64,000 nt of DNA from Delphinus delphis (lineage: Eukaryota; Chordata; Mammalia; Artiodactyla; Delphinidae): NCBI RefSeq assembly GCF_949987515.2, contig NC_082692.2, positions 87,243,488 through 87,307,487 on the forward strand. Reading direction: 5' to 3'. The notes under the pieces were generated by a model. That model was given only the letters and a program-made list of their open reading frames with translations. It made no database searches and was not told the origin of the DNA. A program made the position numbers and the translations under genes. Positions 47,915 to 57,770 of this stretch are shown piece after piece (position 1 is the first letter of the stretch; each line of letters begins with the position of its first letter).

Positions 47915-48090
47915 GGGCTTCCTTGGTGGCGCAGTGGTTGAGAGTCCACCTGCCAATGCAGGGGACATGGGTTTGTGCCCCGGTCTGGGAAGATTCCACA
48001 TGCCACGGAGCGGCTGGGCCTGTGAGCCATGGCCGCTGAGCCTGCGCGTCCGGAGCCTGTTGCTCCACAAAAAAAAAAAAAAAAAAAAAA
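47915..48090 (+). mobile_element. CHR-type SINE, short form
   Basis: GGGCTTCCTTGGTGGCGCAG head, GTTTGTGCCCC at the B box, and a body that ends at GTTGCTCCAC with a run of about 25 A. The usual GGGAGAGGCCACAACAGTGAG segment is missing at the 3' end. AAAAAGAGCCTTTG flanks it exactly at 47901-47914 and 48087-48100. Confidence 0.96.
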
Positions 48091-48100
48091 AGAGCCTTTG

Positions 48101-49089
48101 CTTGGTCCCATATAGGTGGCCTTCATTTATTTCCACAAACATCATGTTTAAAACATTTGATAATGATGCAGACTGGTTTTATGGACCACACTGAATTTTT
48201 TTTTTAACTTTGTGCTCAATAAAGTGCTTATTTTGAAGATTGCATCTGGATCGAAATAGGAAGAACATTCAGTACAGATAACTAAGCAATTATCGGACTA
48301 GATGGACTTGTATGAGCCTCTCTGGTGTAGTGCCCCAGCAGAGGATCATATTTAAGCCTTCTCTGGCATTCTCTAAAAATCTGAGTTGTACCAAAGCGCT
48401 TTAACCATCTCAATGTTTCGTTCTGCCGACCTTCTTTTCTTTCTTTTCTATGCATAACAATTTCCATTTTGTTGCAGTTCGAGTTTATGTATATTTGCTC
48501 TCTCCTCAGTAGAGATGGAAATCAGCAGATTCTACGTTATCAGCCCTTTGGACACCTGATACACTCTGTTAACTTGGACTCTGTGTTATTTTCTCAAAAT
48601 TGGAAAAGATTTGTCTCCTTCATTTTTTCCATATAATTATTGTTTCCTGATGCACGTTCCCAAGAAACCCGTTTTGGGACCATTGCTGCATATGATTTTC
48701 TCTAATTACCCACAGGAAGCATCCTATGGTTAAACAAGTATACGCATAATTACAGGACATCTTAGAGCCTAATATGCTCACATGCAGAGTGAATTTTTGA
48801 GAAGTGGAGATTTTCACATGGTACTGAAGAATTCTTTTTCTTGTAGAGCATTTTCATGTTTGTGTTTCATGTGTTCTAATCCTCATGTATTTTCATGACT
48901 CTGGTAACCTTTTCCAGGTTCTTCCCACTCAACGAGCCTTATCCTACGATGGTATTTGGCTTGTTTGTTAGAATACTTGGAGTGAGAAGCTGCCCATTCT
49001 CTCGTAAAAGAGCAGATGTTCAGATGTTTTAGGTAGTGTCGGGGATGAGGTCTTAACCACCATGACATAAGAAGCACAAATGTAACCTC
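48101..49089. other. Unique-looking DNA, no gene recognised
   Basis: About 1 kb with no landmark. Confidence 0.4.
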
Positions 49090-49215
49090 TAATTTGAAAG
49101 TAGGAGCATTGATGCCCAGGTGGGTTAAGTGAGTTACTCAAGGCCATAGAGCTAATTAATGTAAGAGTCAGGCCTGGTAATTGACGTCAGTAAGTCTAGT
49201 TTAATGTTTCTTAAA
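49090..49215 (-). mobile_element. MIR fragment, antisense
   Basis: GATGCCCAGGTGGGTTAAGTGAGTTACTCAAGGCCATAGAGC is a diverged antisense MIR core. Confidence 0.65.
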
Positions 49216-49850
49216 CCTCAACAGAGTAGTGGAATATTTATAAAATACATACAAATATATTTTTGATACCTCATATCATACCCTCTCACATTATCGTCCT
49301 CAACTCATGTTCCAAGGACTTTGATCAACATTTGGAAAAATTAGTTGCTTATAAGATAGATGATAGAAAGATTTGAAAGGTGTTCCTTCACCAAAATATC
49401 TGGGGCCGCTGCAGCTGCTACCTGTGTGTGCTCATCAACTACGTCCTCTTCTGAAAGTAGTGCCATGTCTTCTATTTAGGATCTAGAGCTCCCCTGCATA
49501 TTACTATTACATCGTCCTGCCCTCCAGGGGAGCAGAAGAGTGTCTGTGTGACTGTATTTGGCCACACTCTGTCTCTCTGAATCTTGAAAATGATCCAAAT
49601 AATGACATTAGCTGGCTCGTATTCATCCTGAATTTGGTGCTTTATAGAGACGCATATAGAAACTTTATAGATTCACCGAGAGCCCTGTAGCTGCTCTTTT
49701 TTTTTGGTGGGGCGGGGGGGCGGACCTGGTTCTTTATCCTTGATTCTCAGGCTATGACTTATTCCTCTTTTACACTTAAAAAAAAAAAAAAATTTTAACC
49801 AGAGTCAGTTTCTTGTAGGAAGAACTTCAACTCATAGTAGTAAGATATAA
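49216..49850. other. Unique-looking DNA with T/G homopolymer patch
   Basis: A T-run followed by GGTGGGGCGGGGGGGCGG lies at 49697-49723, and an A-run at 49779-49792. No gene was recognised. Confidence 0.4.
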
Positions 49851-50380
49851 TAAGAAAAGTTAGATGAAATGAAACATTTCCTTGAAGAGGACCAACTATC
49901 AAATTTATCCAATATGAAAACAGATACTCTGAATAGTTCCATACTTATCAAATAAAACAATATGTAACAAAAAGTATCCAGAAAATCTCCAGGCTCAAAT
50001 GGTTCACTCGAGGATGTTATGAAATATTAAAACAACAATTAAAAACAATTATACAGTCTTCCTAAAAAACAGAACTTGGGAAGCCACTATCACCTTGACA
50101 CCAAAACCAGACAATGACAGTAGTTAAAAACAAGCAAACAAATGACAACTATATATCATCAATCAAGAGATTATAGGAAAACCTGCTCAAAAAATATAAT
50201 CAAATGGAATGCTTTAATATATATTTAAAAATTTATACTCCACAACCAAGTGGGGTTTATTCCAAGGATGCAAGGCTGGTTCAATATTCAAAACTCAATG
50301 TAATACACGGTATCGATAGGCTAAAGAAGAAAAACCAGATGATCACATCAACTGATGGAGCTAAAAATGTTGCAAAACAA
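49851..50380 (+). mobile_element. Old L1 ORF2 fragment (RT finger region)
   Basis: CCAGGCTCAAATGGTTCACTCG, CACTATCACCTTGACACCAAAACCAGAC, CCAAGTGGGGTTTATTCCAAGGATGCAAGGCTGG and ATGATCACATCAACTGATGG match L1 ORF2 between the Z and RT regions, with many stops. Confidence 0.88.
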
Positions 50381-50394
50381 CTCCAAAACTCAGT

Positions 50395-50660
50395 GCCACA
50401 CAACACGATTTGTTTCTTATTCACACAACTGTAGGTCACCTGGAGCTTGACCGATGTAGGCTGGACTCTGCCTCAAGCTGTAGGTTGGTTCCAGGTCAGC
50501 TCCATACGGCTCTTATCCTCCTTGGACCAATGGCCTGTTCTCCTGGCAAAAGGCAGGAGCTCAAGAGGGCAAGCCCGATCATGTTACTGCATTTCAAGCC
50601 TCTGCTCCCACCTTGTCTGCTAATGTTCCATTGGCTAGGGCAGGTGAAATGAAGAAGTTC
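50395..50660. mobile_element. Possible old DNA-transposon-derived repeat
   Basis: CTGGAGCTTGACCGATGTAGGC, then AAAGGCAGGAGCTCAAGAGGGC and ATGTTCCATTGGC, resemble an ancient MER-type repeat. I cannot name the family. Confidence 0.35.
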
Positions 50661-51989
50661 AAATTCAAAGGGTGAAAAGATCACTCTAAACTTAGCGATA
50701 GTGAGCACAGCTGTGAATAGTTGCTGAGTAATGATCTTATCTACTGCAGATAGACTCATTTGCATTAGAAACTCTTCCCTTTCTGCCAAGGAATTACCTT
50801 TTAACATGCAAATGCTGTTGGAGAAGAAAAAACAGAAAGTCTCTCCTTTAACACAACCTGCCTTAACTTTGTTCAGTTGGCTGATATGCAGCGTCCAGCG
50901 ATAGCTAAGAAGACTCTCTAGAGGGAACACAGATGGATCCACGTAACCACGAGGGCTTGGGATTCAGAAGAAATAGAAGACTACGTTCATATCACAGTAT
51001 GAAGGGCACGTATAAATCCAGGTGAGTGGGATGCTCAGGGACTAAGGGAAAAGGTAAATTTCACTGGACATGTAGGTGCCCCTCGTACATAAGAGGTGAG
51101 AGGGTAATAAAAGGAGTCTACAGGTCCCTAAGGTTTACAGCCTGTATCTATTTTGGGCTTACACAGAATGTCTCAAATACCATTTTTATTGCCCTGCGCT
51201 CTGCAACAGCTACACTGTCAGTTTGGAGTTAATTGTTATAAAAAAGTTAGCATAATGTCTTTTTCCATGGGAGAGCTGAGTAAATAGGTTTTTGATTCTG
51301 ATTCTGGGAAAGCATTTTCCTTTCAGTCACTTCTGGCTTTTCATTTATCAATTGTATTTGAGATGAGGTCATCAGAGCCGCCAGGCAGTGTCATGTCATG
51401 AAATACGTATACATTATAAGGCTCTGAGGCCTACGGAAGCTTCCAAGGAGTGTTAATTATTGTACCAGTTGGGCTTCAAAGGAATGGGAGAAGTAGAGAG
51501 GCAATGCCCAGATCTGAAGTTTCAGCTTGTCTCCAAGTGTTAAAACATCAACGTGTGTGAGAGTTTGCTTAGTGTGAGTGTGACAGCAGGGGAGTGGTTC
51601 CTGTATAATCCTGTTTGGATGTTTAGAAGGTTATAACTGGAATATAAAATAGCCACATTTGGACAGAGCACAATTCCACTCCCAAATGTATCAGCCTCCT
51701 CTAACTACACTGTCATGCAAATTAGGTCAAAATATGGCTTAAAAACCAACTGCTCTTGGAATGAAGGGTATTTTCCCCAAGCCCGTTTTAAACAAAATGA
51801 ATGCCATATACTCCCATAAAGAGAGATGATTGACATTACATATGCCATGAAATTTTCCTTTTCAAAATCATGACATTTTATAACATAAAGAGATAGCAAT
51901 TATAGTATACATTCCTCAAAGTTAAAAATTTTTTAAAAAATGCTACTGGGAAAACAGAAATAATATGTCCTACAACTAATGTAATTGGG
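50661..51989. other. Unique-looking DNA, no gene recognised
   Basis: About 1.3 kb with no clear repeat. The 148-codon minus-strand frame ending at 50496 has no motif. Confidence 0.4.
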
Positions 51990-52116
51990 TAGAGCTAGAT
52001 TAGAGAATGCACAGAGGATGCCACAGGGATGATTATCTGGAATTTAGAGAATTAGAGCTAGATTAGAGAATGCACAGAGAAAAGCCACAGGGATGATTAT
52101 CTTGAATTTAATTTGC
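51990..52116. repeat. 63-bp tandem duplication
   Basis: Two adjacent copies starting TAGAGCTAGATTAGAGAATG at 51990 and 52053. They are nearly identical. The clearest difference is GAGGATGCCACAGG versus GAGAAAAGCCACAGG. Confidence 0.93.
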
Positions 52117-52865
52117 TGCTTTTAATATTTTCCCCCTGCATTTTAGTGATTCCAGAGAGATCAGCCTGTAACAGCTTCATTTTTCAATTTGGTTTTTGGT
52201 TTTTTTGCATCAGGCATAGTAAAATATAACCACCCAGACCTATGATCAGTCTTCCAGCTGCCTTGTCATTTCCAGCAGGAAAGTGACAATAAGATACTTG
52301 ACATCTAAATCTTCTCCCATGAGGTAGGTTCAGTCCAAATTTCTTTTAAATGGGGGTACTTGAAGTTAACTTTTATAAATACTGGGATGTGTTGAGAATG
52401 GACCCAAAGCTCGTTGATGGAAGAAAACATCTCTGGCTGCCTTTTCTGTCTCCTGAAATACCAGAGTTTCAGATAAACTGCCAAGAAGCTATAAATAATC
52501 AAGAGATGTCATTTTTTCACAAAATAGCCAGGAATTTTTATAATTATAAAAATTTTTATAATTATTTATAAAGTAAATTTGTAACGTTTTAATTCTATGT
52601 ATGTACCTCATAAGCCCCACTGCCCCTGCATCTAGGTGTATTGACTGTCTGCACCATGCCCAATGGCATGCAGATTTTAACTTCTTTTATATTTTCTTCA
52701 AGAAATTTTATCACATTAAACGTATCATGGATATTTTGCTGCCTTTACTACAAATTTAACAAGAAGATGGAGGAATTCTTTCTATATATAGACGCCACTC
52801 TTGCAGGCAACTTCCTATATTCTCGAGAGTTTGAGTTTCTCCCAAGTTCAAGTGGTTTTCCACTC

Positions 52866-52870
<5 letters not shown>
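52117..52870. other. AT-rich DNA, no gene recognised
   Basis: A small inverted, AT-rich patch (TTATAATTATAAAAATTTTTATAATTATTTATAA) lies at 52536-52570. The 174-codon frame starting at 52641 is open mainly because it runs through the poly-T and SINE. Confidence 0.4.
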
Positions 52871-52902
<32 letters not shown>

Positions 52903-53083
52903 GGTACGCGGGCCCCTCACTGTTGTGGCCTCTCCCGTTGCGGAGCACAGGCTCCGGACGCGCAGGCTCAGCGGCCGTGGCTCACGGGCCCAGCCGCTCC
53001 GCGGCACGTGAGATCTTCCCGGACCGGGGCACGAACCTGCATCGGCAGGTGGACTCTCAACCACTGCGCCACCATGGAAGCCC
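52871..53083 (-). mobile_element. CHR-type SINE, short form, minus strand
   Basis: T30, then GCGGTACGCGGGCCCCTCAC, the body in reverse, and GCGCCACCATGGAAGCCC at the 5' end. About 10 bp (the segment around GTGTCCCC) is missing after GCACGAACC at 53036. CTC(C)CCTCTTTTT-like sequence on both sides fits a target-site duplication. Confidence 0.95.
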
Positions 53084-53116
53084 CCCTCCCCTCTTTTTCT
53101 GCATCATTCAGACTTG

Positions 53117-53174
53117 CTTCTCTTTGTTTAAACAAAGAGAAGTTTGTTTAAACTCAGTTGTTTAAACAACTGAG
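53117..53174. repeat. Two adjacent perfect palindromes with GTTTAAAC cores
   Basis: Bases 53117-53142 form a perfect 26-bp palindrome (arm CTTCTCTTTGTTT). Bases 53153-53174 form a perfect 22-bp palindrome (arm CTCAGTTGTTT). Each has GTTTAAAC at its centre, and a third GTTTAAAC lies between them at 53145-53152. Confidence 0.97.
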
Positions 53175-54454
53175 CTCTGAACGCTACAAATTGCAGTGTT
53201 TGGTATAACAGAAATGCACCATATTGAGCTTGGCAACTGAATGTCACTTGAGAAAGCCCCTTTAGGTTTGTCCACCCTACCACATCCAATTTCACAAGGT
53301 TTTCCTCTAATTCCACATAGTTATGCCCCAAGAAGTGAATTGGTAATACAGTACCAACTAACTTTTATGAAGCACTTTTTTCTGCTGAATTTTTGGCTTG
53401 GAAAAGAGATTGTAACAATGATATTATTTGGGGGGCGGGGGTGGCTTGGAGTTTCATGAGTGGAATTCGAATTAAGATGCTAGTAGACAGTGTATTTTCT
53501 CTTCCTTTAGATATCAAACAATGTAGAACTTTAAGGAAGTAGTTCGTAAAATAGACAAGAAAATCTGGTTTTAATCATCCTACTGGAAATCTTTTTCTTA
53601 CAATATTGTATCCTGTGTGTAAAGTGACTTAAGACTTCTACTGGAAAGTCTTAAGGCTAATGCAACACCATCAATTCTTGAATCTGAAGGAAATAAACTA
53701 TATATATTTTGATTACGGTCACTTCTTCTAGCCCAAAGGTAAACTAGAAGGGTAATCTAGAAAACAATTCGACTCTGTTATAGCTAGATACTACATGTAA
53801 GGCCATTCTCAGCATAAAGTGAATTTGCTTTTTCCAATAAGTTTATTTTTAAAAATTTTGAGCTATTTGTCGACTTATGATTTTTAAATTACTACCTTAT
53901 GCATACTTAACTTGCTTCTATAATATATATGTTAATTTTAAACTATTGCTTTCATACTCTCACATTTTATAAAATACATTTTTTCAAGCTCTTCCTAATG
54001 ATCTTTAACACTAGTGTCTTTGCCATGACTGGAGCTACTGTTTGAGTCACCTAAGGCAGTTTCATGACGTTATTTCTCTGAGTTGTTCAATACTTTTCAA
54101 ATCTATGTATGAGGCTGTCTCTAGAGATTTGTACCCTAAGCCGTAAGTATTCATTCGTATAACCTGAGAAGAGTTGGTTCCTCGTTCGTCCTGTAGGTGT
54201 AAAGTCATGCTTTCCAATTTCTGGGTGGCCTTGTAAGTGATCTGAAAAAGCTTGTTTACAATAGGCATCCAATGCTTGCAAATTCTGAGGTCACACGTGC
54301 CAGGATAATTACCAAACCTATGTTAAATGTCCACGTCTTGACTCACTTGTTAACAATTCCACCTCCTGACCCCTGTGACCTTTTCCAACCAGCATTGATT
54401 GAGGTCATCTCTGGCTAATGTGTATCTTCAAACAGTTCTTTATTTGATCAAAAA
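53175..54454. other. AT-rich DNA, no gene recognised
   Basis: About 1.3 kb with no strong landmark. G-run GGGGGGCGGGGG at 53430-53441. Confidence 0.4.
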
Positions 54455-55077
54455 AAAAAGGTAATTGAGAGATATGGTAAACAGAGTACCACACCCTCCC
54501 TCAGAGAGGTCCATGTCCTCAGCCCCAGAATTTGTGAATATGTTAGTTTATACAGCAAGCGAGAATTAAGTTTGCAGATGAATTAAAATTGCTAATCAAC
54601 CTTAAAATAGAGAGATGATCCTGGATGATGCCAGCCAGCCCAAAATAATCACAAGGGTCCTTCAAAGTGAGGGAGTGAGGATGAAGGATTAGTCAAAGAA
54701 AGGAGATAACGAAAGAGGCTGAAAAGATTTGAAACACGAGAAGTGCTCTCAGCTGCCCTCGCTGTCTTTGAAGACGGAGGAAGGTGGCATGAGGGCAGCT
54801 TCTAGAAGCTGGGGACAGTGCTCAGCTGACAGCTAGCAAGGAAACAGGGACCTCAGTCTCATAACCACAGGGAACTGATACTTCCAACAGCCTGAATGAG
54901 CCAAGGAATTGATTCTCCCCAGAAAGGAAATTCTAGAGAGGATTACAGCCTCCTGACACTGTGATTTTAGCCCCGTGAGATCCATACGGGATTTTTGACC
55001 CTACAGGACTGTGAGATTATAAATTTGCTTTGTGTTAGGCCACTGAATTTGCGATAGGAGACGAATATTAGACAATA
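54455..55077 (+). mobile_element. MaLR-type LTR (MLT1-like)
   Basis: GAGGTCCATGTCCTCAGCCCCAGAATTTGTGAATATG, TAATCACAAGGGTCCTTCAAAG, TTTGAAGACGGAGGAAGG, ACTGTGATTTTAGCCCCGTGAGATCC and ACTGTGAGATTATAAATTTG follow the MLT1-type LTR order. Confidence 0.82.
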
Positions 55078-55081
55078 CCTA

Positions 55082-55597
55082 TGTTAGGGAACCGTAGACC
55101 GAAACTGCCCGCCTTGACAAGGCACGATAATAACCACTTGCCTGAGTTGTCTCACAACAGGAGGTCGCAATAAAGAACGTAGTCCTGCTGCCGATAAATA
55201 ACCGAGAGAATTCGGGAGGGGCCAAAAGGAGGGAGGAGACACCAGCCTATAACATATCCTGCCAACCTCCCAGAGTCCTTCACGCTGGAGTCCATCTTGG
55301 CTGAGAGATGCGCACGCCACCAGGAAGGACCCTGAGTCAGACCAAACATGGGCCAAGCAAGATGATTGGCCAGAGACAATCTAGAAACTCTCCCCATTAC
55401 CATAAAACCCGAGACTGCGAGCCACGTGGCAGAGCAGTTCTCCTGGCTTCCCTTACCCTTCTGCTCTCCACCCGGGAGCCCCTTCCCAATAAAATCTTTT
55501 GCTTTGTTAGCACACGTGTCTCCTCGGACAGTTCATTTCCAAGTGTTAGACAAGAGTCCACTCTCGGACACTGGAAGGGGTCCTCCTTCCTGCAACA
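55082..55597 (+). mobile_element. Probable solo LTR of a class I-type endogenous retrovirus
   Basis: The 516-bp block starts TGTTAGGGAACC and ends CCTGCAACA, with 5'-TG and CA-3' ends. It has a CCATAAAACCC promoter-like box near 55399 and AATAAAATCTTTTGC (polyadenylation signal) near 55489, followed by a U5-like stretch. The four flanking bases are CCTA and CCTT, an imperfect duplication. No gag, pol or env sequence is adjacent, so it appears to be a lone LTR. Confidence 0.65.
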
Positions 55598-56078
55598 CCT
55601 TTAATTTGAGAGACTTTGTGAGGACTTGAGTACCAGGTAACACTTACTCTTTAAAGGAACAATTTAGGCAGAGACATTATGCCTTATTTTTAGCATATAT
55701 AGCATATCATGGTAGTGAGTTATTCCATCACACAATTATCACATCGCCAATATATAGAGCAAATGATTAGAAAGCAGAGCCCATTTCCTTCCTCTTAAAA
55801 CGAATAACAGTCGGATCCTTAAATGCCAAAAAAGAGGAATTTTTTTTTTAAGTTACAAGTAGATATTCCTAGAGTTAACCAAAGGTGATTATTTGCAACA
55901 ACAAAAAAGTTTTGAGAGAAAGGGGGATATATTCATTTTTCTAGTTTCTCATTGTTCAAAGTTTTTGTCAAAATGCTGCTTTTACATAAGAATAGCATAA
56001 TTTCATATCAGTTTAAAACATGAAAGTGAAGAAAATGCCAGGTATGTGGAGGAGAGGCCCATGGTTGTGCAGCCCGAG
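55598..56078. other. No recognised feature
   Basis: AT-rich spacer between the LTR and the minisatellite. A T-run lies at 55842-55850. Confidence 0.4.
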
Positions 56079-56846
56079 TGTGGGATGCAGTGTGGGGAGC
56101 TGTGTGGGATGCTGTGTGGGATGCAGTGTGGGATGATGTGTGGGATGCAGTGTGGGACGCAGTGTGGGATGCTTTGTGGGACGCTGTGTGGGATGCTTTG
56201 TGGGATGCTGTGTGGGACGCAGTGTGGGATGCTTTGTGGGATGCTGTGTGGGACGCAGTGTGGGGAGCTGTGTGGGACGCAGTGTGGGATGCTGTGTGGG
56301 ATGCTGTGTGGGATGCTTTGTGAACAGCAGTGTGGGGTGCAGTGTGGGATGCTTTGTGGGATGGAGTGTGGGATGCTGTGTGGGATGCAGTGTGGGACGC
56401 TGTGTGGGATGCAGCGTGGGGAGCTGTGTGGGACGCAGTGTGGGATGCTTTGTGGGATGCTGTGTGGGATGCTGTGTGGGACGCAGTGTGGGATGCTGTG
56501 TGGGACGCAGTGTGGGGAGCTGTGTGGGACGCTGTGTGGGATGCTCTGTGGGATGCTGTGTGGGATGCTGTGTGGGACGCAGTGTGGGATGCTGTGTGGG
56601 ACGCAGCGTGGGGAGCTGTGTGGGACGCAGTGTGGGATGCTTTGTGGGATGCTGTGTGGGACGCAGTGTGGGGAGCTGTGTGGGGAGCTGTGTGGGATGC
56701 AGTGTACGGAGCTGTGTGGGACGCAGTGTGGGATGCTGTGTGGGATGCATTGTGGGACGCAGTGTGGGATGCTGTGTGGGATGCTGTGTGGGATGCTTTG
56801 TGAAGAGCAGTGCAGGACGCAGTGTGGGGAGCTGTGTGGGACGCAG
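56079..56846. repeat. 12-bp minisatellite, 64 units
   Basis: The unit is TGTGGGATGCTG with common variants TGTGGGACGCAG, TGTGGGATGCTT, TGTGGGATGCAG and TGTGGGGAGCTG. Unit starts stay in phase from 56079 to 56835, so 768 bp contain exactly 64 units with substitutions only and no indel. Because 12 is a multiple of 3 and no variant makes a stop, long frames stay open on both strands: CGMQ/CGTQ-, WDAV- and VGCS-type tetrapeptides forward, and PHSI-, HTAS- and PTQH-type in reverse. These are not convincing proteins. Confidence 0.98.
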
Positions 56847-56934
56847 TAGGAGGGGAGGGATGAAGGATCGGTTTGGGGGGTCTGGGCCATGGCAAACCCT
56901 AACCGTCATTCTGGGGGTGCAGAACTTTCTCTGA

Positions 56935-57045
56935 AGGGATCCATTCAGGGGTTTATGCAAGGGAAGGGCATGATCAGATCTGAGTTTAGAAAGATCATTC
57001 TGGAGGACATAACAAGGTTAAAGCTGCTGCTATAGTCTAGCTCCC
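56935..57045 (-). mobile_element. L2 fragment, antisense
   Basis: AGGGGTTTATGCAAGGGAAGGGCATGATCAGATCTGAGTTTAGAAAGATCATTCTGG is the complement of an internal L2 segment. Confidence 0.75.
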
Positions 57046-57079
57046 ACTCTTCCCAGGAAAGCATAGATCTGGTGGGAGT

Positions 57080-57260
57080 TGAGATAGAGGCACAATAACA
57101 ACAACACTTGTAAACGTAAACATCTTTTCTTATCACATTCAACCCTCACAGTGATGCCCACCTTATCGCTGAGTTAGCTGAGACTCTGAGTGGTAATCTG
57201 ACTTCCCCCAGGTTCATGAAGTCAAGGGTCAGAATGCTGTTGCACCAGCCCTTTTGCAAT
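57080..57260 (-). mobile_element. MIR fragment, antisense
   Basis: ATTCAACCCTCACAGTGATGCCC, TAGCTGAGACTCTGAGTGG and GTCAAGGGTCAGAATGC follow the antisense MIR order. Confidence 0.55.
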
Positions 57261-57560
57261 AAATTAATGCTCTTTCTGCATTCATGGGAGCGACCTCTGT
57301 GCTTCCATCAGCAACCCATCTATAAAAGAGTCAATGATTATGTCTAACTCCACAGGTCACAAGAGATCAGAACCGTGTATGAGCTCTGAGTTCCATTTCT
57401 TAATACAAGCAAGGTGCTTTAGAATTCAGAGTAGAAAAAACTGCTCACTACAAGTGCTCTGATCATGTTAATTAAAATTCACAAAAACAAAAATGATTTG
57501 ATTTTATAAGTAACAGGAAAAAGTAATCAAATCCTTTTTATGTTTTGGAAATTATGAAAT
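57261..57560. other. No recognised feature
   Basis: Short unique-looking spacer. Confidence 0.4.
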
Positions 57561-57770
57561 GAGCTCCTCTCTATTGAGCGCTAAGGCTGTGCTAGGATAA
57601 ACACATCTTAACATTGACAGAACGAGATGACATTGTGATCCCATTTTACTGGAGGAAAACAGAGGCCCAGAGAGGTTAAGTAATGTGCCCAAGGTCACTC
57701 AGGAAGTGAGGACAGGGTCAGGGCTCGAGTCGAGGAATTTCTAACTCAAAGTTCTTAACCTCCATGTCAA
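57561..57770 (-). mobile_element. MIR SINE, antisense
   Basis: CTCTATTGAGCGCTAAGGCTGTGC, ATCCCATTTTACTGGAGGAAAACAGAGGCCCAGAGAGGTTAAG, TGCCCAAGGTCACTCAGGAAG and AGTTCTTAACC are a well-kept antisense MIR. Confidence 0.9.

Noticed and set aside
56003..56960. Long open frames on both strands of the 12-bp array (up to 315 codons) as a repetitive secreted or cysteine-rich protein gene
   Set aside because: All frames are open because of unit length and composition. There is no unique domain, no exon signal and no reason to prefer one frame.
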